From the NCBI RefSeq assembly GCF_026646375.1, contig NZ_JAIPPU010000012.1, positions 62,001 through 126,000 on the forward strand: DNA of 64,000 bases, read 5' to 3'. Both the position numbers and the translations under genes were made by a program. Of the stretch, positions 7,434 through 16,524 are shown one piece after another (position 1 is the first letter of the stretch; each line of letters opens with the position of its first letter). Source of the stretch: Acetobacterium wieringae (GTDB taxonomy: Bacteria; Bacillota; Clostridia; Eubacteriales; Eubacteriaceae). The notes under the pieces were generated by a model. It saw only the letters and a program-made list of their open reading frames with translations, did not search any database and was not told the origin of the DNA.

Positions 7434-10106
7434 CTATTTATTACTCAGGTAATCACTCAATTTAGCAAATGTGTACCGTTCATTCTCAGGCTTCTGTTCA
7501 TTTTCCGTCAAAAACAAGTCAAGTCCTTCTGCCGTAAAACCACTCTGATCATTTATATGAAGCACCGCAATGCTTCCAGCTTCGATATTATAGGTTCCAT
7601 TCCCATATACCAGCGTATTATATACTTCTTCAGGACTAGTACAATCATAGTCGTGAACCGAGAAATCGCCGCTAATACTCTTTTGAAAGCCACATTCAAA
7701 TACTGTTTGCAACCCCGCTTTGGAAACGGCTAGGGTAGGCGGTCTAAAGAATAAATCATCCTTGGTAACATCACCGACTATTCTGGATAAAGCCTGATTA
7801 CTTTTAACTAACTCCGTCTGAAGCGCTTCCTTTTCGTTGCTATCATCATCAATATCGATCTCCATGTGGAAATAATTGTGGCTGCCAATATCATGTCCAC
7901 GAAGCGCCATTTCGCGAAGTAGATTGGGATTGGGACTTATTTGTTCATCCTCTGGTAATTGTTCCTGATCAACATCAACATTTTTGGCAATAATAAAGAA
8001 CGAAGCCTCAACCTGATGTTTTTCCAGGACATCCAGAATGGACATCACCACTGGATCGCCTCCCCAGTCATCAAATGTCAGGAATACAACATTTTTTCCA
8101 TCGGTATCAACTTTGCCACTGATATCAATGCCAGTTGTATCGGTGAATCCCTTGAGATTTGAACCAGACACACTTGGGTTTCCAATGTAATCAGAATAAA
8201 TCATTTTTGTTGCAATTTCTTGACTGACCTTGTCTGTTTCAACTTCGTCACTCGGTTCCTGAATCGCATACAAACCAAGTTGTCCGGAGTCAGCATTTTC
8301 ATATGTATTGATCATCTGCGTTAATGGCAAAATCTTAAAGTCCAGCGGAATCTGAATTGTTTCATAAATTGACTCATCTTCAGTACTTTCGATACAAACC
8401 GCAACGTACCCATTAAAGACATATTTTGCTGCAAGCTGATCAACCAGCTGAGGAATCATATCATCATTTTCACCAAAAACGGTTGAATCCATACGAAAAT
8501 AGGCAATATCACCACGTTTTAGTGATTTATAGACATGAACAGGCAAACATGACTCAAGGATTTCCTGTGAGTTCATTCCCGCAAATGAGTTTCTCACCAT
8601 CGATACAGAATAAGTAATCAAGTTAAATTCTTTATCACCTTCATTGATCGCGGAAACAGCTTCTCTGATATTACCTTCAGAGTAGCCATAGCCCGGCATA
8701 TAGTTATTCGTCTCGATACCTATTCTTTTTAATAGTAAGTCACATTTATAAATTTCTTTACATATTTCTTCCGTCGTCAGACTCTGTAAACGTGAATCCT
8801 GAGTAACTCCGCCATTGCCGACATCGTGCCCTCTTTCTATTATTTTGCTGACTCGTTCCGGATATTTCTCAATTTCATCAGCAGTAACGAAGAAGGTTGC
8901 CTTAACATCGCCCATCATATCTAACTGATCCAGCACTTTTTCTAGCACCAGATCATTACTCAATCCTCTAAAAGTAAAAACAACCCCTCTTTCTGAAGTA
9001 TACAAGTGATCGACCACGTCGGCCTTTTTTCCATCATTAGCTTCAATCATGGTTTGAAAATCAGGATAATCAATGGGTTCTGTTTCTATTTTACTGCCAT
9101 TGTCCGAAATGAGAGTGCTTGAACTTTTTACAATTGCTGTTCCGATAAAAGCTGACGCCTGAGTCGTCGAAAATTGATTCTGGGGTTGTCCATTAGCCAT
9201 AGAAGCCAATCCGAGTTCGTCAACATAGATTGTTTTTACCTTATTCTCGTTTAAAGCTTTTAAAACCCACCCAATGACCTGAAGCAATTTTTGTTCTTCA
9301 ATTAAAACTTCAGATTGAATGCCAGTATCGGTTGACGTTTTATCGATAGCTGGAGGTTGCGGTTGACTTGCTTCTGAGTATTCATTTTCATCCAATACAC
9401 CGTCCAGTTTAATGGTCACGATGCTACCTTTTTTAAGGTTCTTTATGTAATTATTTGTCATTTCATATGACGTAAAACTCTGATAATTAAGATATTCATT
9501 TGCAGCTACCACCTGATTAAGATTACTGGCATATGCTGATTCTAAAATTGTATCATTATAGTTTGTAGTATTACATTTTAATAGAGTCGGTTTTATTCCC
9601 AAAATGGTTTTTAAAATAACATTTGTTCTACACAAATCTTCAATTTGCTCTTCATGACTATCACTAAGAATTTCTTTAGAAGCAGATAAAGTATAGTTGC
9701 CAAATTTCTGATGATTTTCAGTAATCAATTTTACGGTATCACTGTCTTCTGCCGCTTCAATACCCGGTACAAAAAAAGTTGCCTTTGAACTACTGTCATT
9801 CATTAATTTGAAAATCTCTTTCATTGTCTCGCGATCAGTGAGTCCGTCAAATGTTAATGCGATGATATTTTCATTTGTTTCTACCCCCGAAATAATAGTG
9901 GCTTTTTTCTTTTCAGTATTCAATTTGATCAATGCTTCATCAATTTCTTTCGAAGCATTATACTGAATTTTGTTAACAATCATTTCTTCAATCAAATTAT
10001 TTGAGTTTCTAAACAGTAAATAAAAAATTGTTGTAAACAAAATAATCAATAAAAGCGCTAATCCTACAATTTTGATGCCATTACCCGCAATTCTTAATTT
10101 TTTCAA
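7434..10106 (-). CDS. Membrane protein with three tandem NodB-like deacetylase domains
   Basis: The chosen start is a TTG at 10106, 8 nt after AGGAG and 16 bp past the dehydrogenase stop, giving 890 aa; an ATG 57 bp upstream has no ribosome-binding site and overlaps the previous gene. A membrane segment (about 14-33) is followed by three NodB/CE4 units. Unit 1 (TFDGLTD) and unit 2 (TFRGLSN) have lost the second Asp and the HxxxH motif. Unit 3, near the C-terminus, keeps TFDDW, SHNYFH, RPP and a final LH motif, so it should be a metal-dependent N-deacetylase. It probably deacetylates the polymer made by the neighbouring GT2. Confidence 0.85.
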   Translation of the reverse strand: MKKLRIAGNGIKIVGLALLLIILFTTIFYLLFRNSNNLIEEMIVNKIQYNASKEIDEALIKLNTEKKKATIISGVETNENIIALTFDGLTDRETMKEIFKLMNDSSSKATFFVPGIEAAEDSDTVKLITENHQKFGNYTLSASKEILSDSHEEQIEDLCRTNVILKTILGIKPTLLKCNTTNYNDTILESAYASNLNQVVAANEYLNYQSFTSYEMTNNYIKNLKKGSIVTIKLDGVLDENEYSEASQPQPPAIDKTSTDTGIQSEVLIEEQKLLQVIGWVLKALNENKVKTIYVDELGLASMANGQPQNQFSTTQASAFIGTAIVKSSSTLISDNGSKIETEPIDYPDFQTMIEANDGKKADVVDHLYTSERGVVFTFRGLSNDLVLEKVLDQLDMMGDVKATFFVTADEIEKYPERVSKIIERGHDVGNGGVTQDSRLQSLTTEEICKEIYKCDLLLKRIGIETNNYMPGYGYSEGNIREAVSAINEGDKEFNLITYSVSMVRNSFAGMNSQEILESCLPVHVYKSLKRGDIAYFRMDSTVFGENDDMIPQLVDQLAAKYVFNGYVAVCIESTEDESIYETIQIPLDFKILPLTQMINTYENADSGQLGLYAIQEPSDEVETDKVSQEIATKMIYSDYIGNPSVSGSNLKGFTDTTGIDISGKVDTDGKNVVFLTFDDWGGDPVVMSILDVLEKHQVEASFFIIAKNVDVDQEQLPEDEQISPNPNLLREMALRGHDIGSHNYFHMEIDIDDDSNEKEALQTELVKSNQALSRIVGDVTKDDLFFRPPTLAVSKAGLQTVFECGFQKSISGDFSVHDYDCTSPEEVYNTLVYGNGTYNIEAGSIAVLHINDQSGFTAEGLDLFLTENEQKPENERYTFAKLSDYLSNK

Positions 10107-10122
10107 GCCCGATACTCCTATT

Positions 10123-11442
10123 TTAGAGATTCCAGTACTGAAAACCAAGGTATTCAGCCTCATTTTTATTAAACAAACTTTTTATATCAATAATTACTTT
10201 CGGCTTCATTTTAACATGTTGATACATTTTCCCGACATCAACTAACGAGAGCTTTTTAAACTGATCATGGGCGACTGCAAAAATAATACAATCAGCTTCG
10301 TGAACTTTTTCAATTTCAACCATTTGCTGATTGAAAGTTTTGTACACTTCTGCTGCATCTGCAATCGGATCACAGATTTGTGGTTTAATGTTATAATCGT
10401 TTAATTGATTGACGATATCCATTACTTTTGAATTTCTTAAATCTTTACAATTTTCTTTAAAAGTAATTCCCATAATATAAACACTTGCTGTCTTGATGTT
10501 TATATCCGCCCTGATTAATTGTTTTATAATTATATCGACCAGAAATTTACTCATATCATCATTTATCTTACGACCTGCAGATATAATTTGAGAGCTATAT
10601 CCCAATTTCTCAGCTTCATAAATAAAATAATACGGATCTACTCCGATGCAATGACCGCCTACGAGGCCTGGGTGAAAATTCAATGCATTCCACTTTGTAT
10701 TCATTGCATTTATGACTTCCTTCGTATTTATGTTCATATGATCAAATATCATTGCCAACTCGTTCATAAAAGCGATGTTAATGTCTCTTTGCGCATTTTC
10801 CGCTATCTTCGCTGCTTCTGCAACCTTAATCGAATCTGCCTCAAAAATATCTGCTTCAATGACCAACTTGTATACTTTCGCTATTTCTTGACACGTATAT
10901 GCATCGATTCCAGAAACAATTTTAGGAATATTTTTGACGCGGTGGGCTTTATCTCCAGGATTAATCCGTTCTGGCGAATAGCCAACAAAAAAATCCTTTC
11001 CAATTGTCAGTCCCGATTCCTGGCATAAAATCGGAATGCAAATATCTTCAGTCACGCCTGGATAAACCGTTGATTCGTATACAACTATAGATCCCTTTTT
11101 AATGTGTCTGCCTACCATTTTACTTGCTTCAATGACGGGATTCAAATCTGGTCTTTTGTCAAGATAGATGGGCGTAGGAACGGTAATTATGATAAAACTT
11201 GCCTCTTCAATGGATTTTTCATCATCGGTAAATATGAGGCTTGTTTTACTTATCGCTTCATTACCAACTTCATCAGTTGAATCAATCCCCCGCTTGTATA
11301 ATTCAATTTTATTTTTATCAATGTCAAAACCGATTGTCGTTATCTTTTGTGCGAATTCGATTGCTAGTGGTATTCCAACATAACCGAGTCCGATAACGAG
11401 CACTTTCTCTTTTTTGCTACACAGATCTTCATATAAGCTCAT
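10123..11442 (-). CDS. UDP-N-acetylhexosamine 6-dehydrogenase (TviB/WbpO-like)
   Basis: At 439 aa this is a nucleotide-sugar dehydrogenase with an N-terminal NAD-binding fold (VIGLGYVGIP) and the catalytic-Cys motif GGHCIGVDPYY. The stretch NAQRDINIAFMNEL is typical of the Vi-antigen TviB/WbpO branch, which oxidises UDP-GlcNAc or UDP-GalNAc to the uronic acid, rather than of UDP-glucose dehydrogenases. The ATG at 11442 has GAGG 7 nt upstream. It is the first gene after the c-di-GMP riboswitch, so it should supply the polymerase with UDP-N-acetylhexosaminuronate. Which epimer is used cannot be told from sequence alone. Confidence 0.88.
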   Translation of the reverse strand: MSLYEDLCSKKEKVLVIGLGYVGIPLAIEFAQKITTIGFDIDKNKIELYKRGIDSTDEVGNEAISKTSLIFTDDEKSIEEASFIIITVPTPIYLDKRPDLNPVIEASKMVGRHIKKGSIVVYESTVYPGVTEDICIPILCQESGLTIGKDFFVGYSPERINPGDKAHRVKNIPKIVSGIDAYTCQEIAKVYKLVIEADIFEADSIKVAEAAKIAENAQRDINIAFMNELAMIFDHMNINTKEVINAMNTKWNALNFHPGLVGGHCIGVDPYYFIYEAEKLGYSSQIISAGRKINDDMSKFLVDIIIKQLIRADINIKTASVYIMGITFKENCKDLRNSKVMDIVNQLNDYNIKPQICDPIADAAEVYKTFNQQMVEIEKVHEADCIIFAVAHDQFKKLSLVDVGKMYQHVKMKPKVIIDIKSLFNKNEAEYLGFQYWNL

Positions 11443-11491
11443 TTTAAACCTCACTTTGAAATTAGAACATTTTTGGAATAATATATAGTAC

Positions 11492-11520
11492 AAAAAAAAG
11501 CTACCAAAACTCTGGTAGCT
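11492..11520 (-). terminator. Riboswitch expression-platform terminator
   Basis: A perfect 8-bp stem, AGCTACCA (11513-11520) with TGGTAGCT (11499-11506), is followed by seven U residues. It lies in the leader of the exopolysaccharide operon, about 50 nt before the first ATG. Its 3' arm overlaps the strand that would close the c-di-GMP aptamer. Confidence 0.9.
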
Positions 11521-11608
11521 AGACGATCATAGTATACACAAAAATATGCTTACCTTAGACTCTGTGCTTTGCGTCTCTAACTTTCGTCAAATTTGCCTTT
11601 AGTGTCTA
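11503..11608 (-). promoter_or_regulatory. Cyclic di-GMP-I (GEMM-I) riboswitch
   Basis: On the minus strand the leader holds the hallmark order of GEMM-I: AAAGGCAAA; a P2 stem TTTGAC/GTTAGA closed by a GAAA tetraloop (11576-11591); the signature GACGCAAAGC (11566-11575); and CTAAGG (11553-11558), followed by a P3 region. P1 can form between ACTAAA (11598-11603) and TTTGGT (11503-11508). That P1 strand overlaps the 3' arm of the terminator, so ligand binding should block termination: a predicted ON switch. It controls the exopolysaccharide operon. Confidence 0.88.
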
Positions 11609-11635
11609 TATTTAGATGTCTCAAATACATTCAAA

Positions 11636-11664
11636 CTTTAACACAGTTGTATCAGTTTTGTCAA
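11636..11664 (-). promoter_or_regulatory. Promoter of the exopolysaccharide operon
   Basis: A perfect TTGACA (11659-11664) is followed after 17 bp by TTAAAG (11636-11641), a weak -10 element, on the minus strand. Transcription would begin about 20 nt before the riboswitch aptamer. The rest of 11443-11729 holds only the riboswitch and its terminator. Confidence 0.6.
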
Positions 11665-11729
11665 CATTATTGTTGCATTTTACGTTGAATTTTATCTTTC
11701 TATAGTCATAATCATCGGAAGATTTCAAT

Positions 11730-13193
11730 CTAGTAAAATAGACACATATAATTTTTGTATTCTGAGAGTTTTTTCTCCACAATCTCCTCAAACCGTTCAT
11801 TATAAGTTTTCACGTCTTTTACCGTGAAAACCTTTGTGATATTATCGGTCACTGGATCATAAAGGTTCCCTGTTGCTCCGGCCCCAATACCTAGCGTAGA
11901 CTGACATTCAGCCATCATCAGAATGTTATAGATTCCTTCATGTCCCGGCTTGGCATAGCCGATGTTTTCGCTGTTGTCACGGGTATATTTTAGGCGATAC
12001 AAATAATAGGGATCGAACCCTGTCATAGCTAGGCGTTTTTTTACTGCCTGATAAAAGTCTTCGCCATATCCTTCGTTAACAACAATCCCATTTTTATCTT
12101 TTAATCGGGAACCTTTCTTAATCGACAGGCTGTGAATTGTAATGTTTTGAGGATCAAGAGCGATTACGGCTTCCAGGGATTGTAAAAAATCATCTGGTGT
12201 TTCGTTTCCCAATCCGACAATCAAGTCCATGTTCAAGGTTTTAAACTCAAGCGACTTAATTAATTTCACCTGTTGTTCAAGAAGTCCCTCTTCCCATGGT
12301 CTTCCAATACTAAAAAGTGTTTGCGGGTTCATCGACTGCGGATTTAGACAAATCCGTTCTACTCCATGCGCGCGTGCAACTTCCAACTTTTCCCGATTAA
12401 TCGTTTCGGGTCGCCCTGCTTCCAGGGTATATTCGCGAAGCTGTGATAAATCAAAACTATCCTCAAGCACTGACATCAGCCGTTCCAATTGATTGGCACT
12501 CAGCACAGTTGGCGTACCACCACCAATATACAAGGTGTCAATTCGCAAATTGGAATCCTTTAAAACTTCTCCAGTTTTCTGAATCTCAATAAGTAAATGA
12601 TCAAAATAGCGCTGTAAATTTTCACCTTTTTTGTCAACAATCGTGGACACAAAGGAACAATAGTCACATTTAGAGGGACAGAGAGGAATTCCTACATATA
12701 TGCTTATACGACGATTCGCCTCATTAACCTGTTCGCTGTGAATGAAGCTGTCTTGCGTTTTTGCAATCTGAAGCAAAAGATCGGTGCGATCATTGCTGAC
12801 ACGATAATAGTCCCTGAATCTATTTCTAATTTGGGTTGATGTCCAACCCTGTTTGTAATATTTCTGCACCATTTTAACTGGTTTAATGCCGGTTAATGTT
12901 CCCCACTGCAGCGTTTTTTCAAAGTATTCAGATAGAAAATCATAAAGAAACCCCTTATAAACGCTATTTTCAAGGGGTTCGACACTGTTATTTAATTGAT
13001 AGGTTCGAGTTAATGATTTACCACCTTCCCATGTCAAAGTTAGCACGACTTGCATTCCAATGGTTTTCTCAACGAGTACACCATCTGCTTTTCCTGTCAA
13101 GACATTTTTCACTCCCGGATCGAAAGCCTGATATAATTCATGAAAATAATATTCTAATTCTGGCCGTTCCAGATCAAAGCGAAGTACTCTCAT
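11730..13193 (-). CDS. hemZ: Radical SAM coproporphyrinogen dehydrogenase-like protein HemZ
   Basis: This 487-aa protein has the HemN/HemZ radical SAM layout. The [4Fe-4S]-binding motif CPSKCDYC lies near residue 172, followed by GGGTPT and an ESxRP-like EAGRPETI. The long N-terminal extension (about 1-160) is typical of Firmicutes HemZ. The family is linked to anaerobic porphyrin synthesis, although many HemN-like proteins act in haem handling instead, so the exact reaction is uncertain. AGGAGG lies before the ATG, and the gene follows the metallo-beta-lactamase-fold gene by 9 bp, at the end of the recJ-apt-relA-dtd unit. No terminator was found after it. Confidence 0.85.
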   Translation of the reverse strand: MRVLRFDLERPELEYYFHELYQAFDPGVKNVLTGKADGVLVEKTIGMQVVLTLTWEGGKSLTRTYQLNNSVEPLENSVYKGFLYDFLSEYFEKTLQWGTLTGIKPVKMVQKYYKQGWTSTQIRNRFRDYYRVSNDRTDLLLQIAKTQDSFIHSEQVNEANRRISIYVGIPLCPSKCDYCSFVSTIVDKKGENLQRYFDHLLIEIQKTGEVLKDSNLRIDTLYIGGGTPTVLSANQLERLMSVLEDSFDLSQLREYTLEAGRPETINREKLEVARAHGVERICLNPQSMNPQTLFSIGRPWEEGLLEQQVKLIKSLEFKTLNMDLIVGLGNETPDDFLQSLEAVIALDPQNITIHSLSIKKGSRLKDKNGIVVNEGYGEDFYQAVKKRLAMTGFDPYYLYRLKYTRDNSENIGYAKPGHEGIYNILMMAECQSTLGIGAGATGNLYDPVTDNITKVFTVKDVKTYNERFEEIVEKKLSEYKNYMCLFY

Positions 13194-13202
13194 TGAACCC
13201 TC

Positions 13203-13832
13203 CTAGAAACGCCCCTTTAAAAAAGGATTGTTCATTTTTTCGTACCCAATGGTTGTATTCCCGCCATGTCCTGGTAGAACAATGGTTGCATCGTCAAGGA
13301 TAAACAGTTTCGTCACAATCATATTGAGTAACTCACTTAAGTCGCCGTCTGCAAAATCAGTTCGCCCGATCGAGGCATAAAAAAGAGTATCTCCGGCAAT
13401 GAGTTGACCATCTGCAAAAAAACAGACCCCACCCTTTGAGTGACCTGGTGTATGGATTACACGGATAGCAATATCACCCAATGTGATTGTCTGATTTTCT
13501 GATAAGTACCCATCGGCTGGAGGCAACACCATGGCCATGCCTGCTAATACAGAGAGGTTTCGTTTTGGATCAAGGAGACAGTCAGCATCATTTTCGTGAA
13601 TCAGAACCTTTGCTCCAGTTAATTGCTTAATCTGATTAACGCCACCAAGATGATCGAAATGACCATGGGTCAGCAGAATATATCTTACCTTGAGCTTATT
13701 GTCATGAATGATATCACCAATCTGTTGATCCTCAAATCCAGGATCAACCACCGCAGCTTCTAGCGTGTTCTCATCCCAAATCACGTAACAATTTGTGCCC
13801 ATTTGTCCCAAGGATTTTTTGATTATTTCCAT
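13203..13832 (-). CDS. Metallo-beta-lactamase-fold hydrolase (glyoxalase II-like)
   Basis: A 209-aa cytoplasmic protein with the metal-binding THGHFDH motif near residue 55, a second His in HTPGHSKG, an Asp in AGDTLF and a final His in LPGHGG. This is the YqgX/GloB-like small hydrolase family, which cleaves thioesters or related substrates; the true substrate is not evident. It lies between dtd and hemZ in the conserved relA-dtd neighbourhood of Clostridia. AAGGAA precedes the ATG by 6 nt. Confidence 0.88.
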   Translation of the reverse strand: MEIIKKSLGQMGTNCYVIWDENTLEAAVVDPGFEDQQIGDIIHDNKLKVRYILLTHGHFDHLGGVNQIKQLTGAKVLIHENDADCLLDPKRNLSVLAGMAMVLPPADGYLSENQTITLGDIAIRVIHTPGHSKGGVCFFADGQLIAGDTLFYASIGRTDFADGDLSELLNMIVTKLFILDDATIVLPGHGGNTTIGYEKMNNPFLKGRF

Positions 13833-13859
13833 ATTTGTTTCCTTATCTTTATTAGTCTA

Positions 13860-14312
13860 TTAAAAATTTTTTTCACTATCTAACAACAAAGTAACCGGAC
13901 CATCGTTGACAATCAATACTTCCATTTCCGCCTGAAAAATACCCGTTTCAATTTTTTTAATTGGCTGACATTTTAATTTATCGACAAAAATGGCATATTT
14001 TTTTTCAGCAGCATCCACAGGCCCACTTCGCGTAAAGCCTGGCCTTCTGCCCTTACGACAATCACCGTAAAGGGTAAACTGTGAGATTAATAATAATTCT
14101 CCTTCAACATCGAGAATGGAGCGATTCATTTTTCCATCTTCATCTTCAAAAATTCTCAAGTTAACCAATTTATTGATGATATAGTCCATATCAGCTTCGT
14201 TGTCGTCATCTTTAATGCCCAGAAGCACATTAAGTCCATGGGCAATTTTCGCCACTGTTTCATTGTTTATCCGCACTTCTGAAGCGGTCACCCGCTGTAT
14301 TACTGCCCGCAT
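13860..14312 (-). CDS. dtd: D-aminoacyl-tRNA deacylase
   Basis: The 150-aa length and sequence match bacterial Dtd, which removes D-amino acids (and Gly from tRNA-Ala) from mischarged tRNAs. The N-terminus MRAVIQRV, the central SQFTLYGD motif and the GPVT signature near the C-terminus, all characteristic of the active site, are present. AAGGAG precedes the ATG. It starts 9 bp after the relA stop, a very common gene pair in Firmicutes, so co-transcription is expected. Confidence 0.96.
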   Translation of the reverse strand: MRAVIQRVTASEVRINNETVAKIAHGLNVLLGIKDDDNEADMDYIINKLVNLRIFEDEDGKMNRSILDVEGELLLISQFTLYGDCRKGRRPGFTRSGPVDAAEKKYAIFVDKLKCQPIKKIETGIFQAEMEVLIVNDGPVTLLLDSEKNF

Positions 14313-14321
14313 AGCTTCTCC

Positions 14322-16493
14322 TTATACTCGGTATATATGTGTTATTTCCTTAATTTTATTGAGATTTTTTATCAGCAGATTTAATTCCCGACGGCTTTTA
14401 ACCTCGAGTGTAGCCGAAAAAAAGTCATATTCATTTTTTTCGTTTTTCGCATTCAGAGCTGTCACTGGAATACCCATATCCAGAAAAGTTTTCGAAATTT
14501 GAATAATCGTTCCCGGTGATTCTTTGGCTTTTATGTGTATTTCTGCCGTAAATGATCCAGTACTGTATTTATTCCATTCGACTTCTACAATGCGGTTGGG
14601 ATCCGTGAGATTAAGAACATTGGAACAATCTGCCCGATGGACTGAGATTCCCCGGCCTTTTGTAATATATCCAACGATTTTGTCACCAGGCACCGGATTG
14701 CAGCATTTAGCAAAATGAACATCAATTTCGTTATGGCCGGCAACAATCACTGTGCTACTGGATTTCTTGGGATCCTTGGTCGGTTTCTTTAAGACAATTT
14801 CTTCAACTTCTTCGGGAAACTCTTTAGGAAACAGTAGCTTCATTTTTTGAAAAACAGTTCCAATTTTTATCCCATTATAACCAATGGCCGCATAAAAATC
14901 GTTGAGGCTCTTATAACTGCACTTTTCCGCCAAAATCTCCAGGTTGTTCAAATTTAACAAATTCGAATGCTGCAAACCCTCACGTTTGATTTCACGCTCC
15001 AAAATACTTCGGCCTTTTTGAATGTTTTCATCTTTTTCTTCTTTTTTGAAGTATTGCTTTATTTTGTTGCGTGCATGTGGGCTCTTAACAAAAGTCAGCC
15101 AGTCTCTGCTGGGGCCATTCGAATTCTTGGAAGTCATGACTTCCACGATGTCTCCACTCTTTAAGGGACTATTGAGTGGGACAATTTTGTTATTTACCCG
15201 AGCCCCGACACAGCTATTTCCGATATCACTATGAATTCGGTAAGCAAAATCCAGGGGACATGATCCTGCCGGTAGCGGAACTACGGCACCTTTTGGAGAA
15301 AAAACGTAGACCTCTTCATTAAGAAGATCAACTTTAATGGTTTCCACCAATTCTCCGGCATCTTCAGAATCCCGCTGGAGTTCAAGCATTTGACGAAGCC
15401 AGGACATCTGAACCTCATACTTATTGTCCTTGGCATCCATTCGCCCTTCTTTGTATTTCCAGTGGGCAGCAATACCATATTCTGCAGTTTCATGCATTTC
15501 TCTGGTACGAATTTGAATTTCGAAGGGCTCGCCTTTGGGTCCCATCACCGTAGTATGAATGGACTGATAGAGATTTGGTTTCGGCATGGCAATATAGTCT
15601 TTAAAGCGACCTGGAATGGGTGTCCATTGTGAATGAACGACACCCAATACCCCATAGCAATCTTTCAATGAATCGACAATAACCCGTACGGCAATCAAAT
15701 CGTAGATTTCGTCAAAGCTGCGATTCTGGCTCTTCATTTTTCGGTAGATACTGTAGAAATGTTTAGAGCGCCCATAAATCTCAGCGTGGGTACCGACCTT
15801 TTCGATTTCCTTGGATAACACTTCAATTACATCGGCAATGTAGGCTTCCCGGGCGCTTTTCTTAATTTTTATTTTTTGAACTAAATCGTAGTAACCTTCC
15901 GGATCCAAATATTTTAGTGCCAAATCTTCCAATTCCCACTTGATAGTCGAAATTCCCAGTCGATTTGCCAAAGGTGCATAGATATCCAACGTTTCTTTGG
16001 CTTTCTCAATCTGTTTAGCTTCCCGCATGTATTCCAATGTACGCATATTGTGAAGTCGGTCAACCAGCTTGATCAAAATGACCCGAATATCTTTGGACAT
16101 GGCTAAAATCATTTTGCGGAGGTTTTCTGCCTGACTTTCTTCTTTGGACTGAAAACCAATCCGCCCAATTTTTGTAACACCCTCCACCAGATCAGCAATA
16201 TTCTGATTGAATTCTTCTTTTATATAGTCATATGAATAGATTGTATCTTCAATAACATCGTGCAAAATAGCGGCCACTATCGTTTCCGTATCCATTTGCA
16301 TTTCAGCCAAAATATAAGCAACAGAAACCGGATGAATTACATAGTCTTCTCCAGAAAGTCGTTTCTGATCTTTATGGGCTTCTCTGGCCAAGTCATAAGC
16401 CTTATAGATCATCTCCGTTTGAGCATCTGGATTGTTTGCTTTAACCAGGTTTATTACATTGTCAATTTTTCCTTTTACTGCGTCATTATCCAT
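14322..16493 (-). CDS. relA: Bifunctional (p)ppGpp synthetase/hydrolase (RelA/SpoT family)
   Basis: A full-length Rel enzyme of 723 aa. The N-terminal HD hydrolase domain has the HDVIEDT motif, and the synthetase domain includes YxSIHT (LYQSIHTTV) and the GRFKDYIAMPK loop. TGS (about 390-450), a helical/zinc-finger-like region with HFAKCCNPVPGD, and a C-terminal ACT domain follow. It makes and degrades the alarmone (p)ppGpp in response to uncharged tRNA on the ribosome. Both catalytic halves look intact, so it should be bifunctional. It belongs to a minus-strand run with recJ, apt and dtd. Confidence 0.96.
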   Translation of the reverse strand: MDNDAVKGKIDNVINLVKANNPDAQTEMIYKAYDLAREAHKDQKRLSGEDYVIHPVSVAYILAEMQMDTETIVAAILHDVIEDTIYSYDYIKEEFNQNIADLVEGVTKIGRIGFQSKEESQAENLRKMILAMSKDIRVILIKLVDRLHNMRTLEYMREAKQIEKAKETLDIYAPLANRLGISTIKWELEDLALKYLDPEGYYDLVQKIKIKKSAREAYIADVIEVLSKEIEKVGTHAEIYGRSKHFYSIYRKMKSQNRSFDEIYDLIAVRVIVDSLKDCYGVLGVVHSQWTPIPGRFKDYIAMPKPNLYQSIHTTVMGPKGEPFEIQIRTREMHETAEYGIAAHWKYKEGRMDAKDNKYEVQMSWLRQMLELQRDSEDAGELVETIKVDLLNEEVYVFSPKGAVVPLPAGSCPLDFAYRIHSDIGNSCVGARVNNKIVPLNSPLKSGDIVEVMTSKNSNGPSRDWLTFVKSPHARNKIKQYFKKEEKDENIQKGRSILEREIKREGLQHSNLLNLNNLEILAEKCSYKSLNDFYAAIGYNGIKIGTVFQKMKLLFPKEFPEEVEEIVLKKPTKDPKKSSSTVIVAGHNEIDVHFAKCCNPVPGDKIVGYITKGRGISVHRADCSNVLNLTDPNRIVEVEWNKYSTGSFTAEIHIKAKESPGTIIQISKTFLDMGIPVTALNAKNEKNEYDFFSATLEVKSRRELNLLIKNLNKIKEITHIYRV

Positions 16494-16524
16494 ATCGTTT
16501 CTGCCTCTTATTTATGAGTAGTCT

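Noticed and set aside
10519..11028. 169-codon open frame on the + strand
   Set aside because: It lies fully antisense to the UDP-HexNAc dehydrogenase, has no ribosome-binding site and reads as an Ile/Cys-rich sequence without family resemblance.
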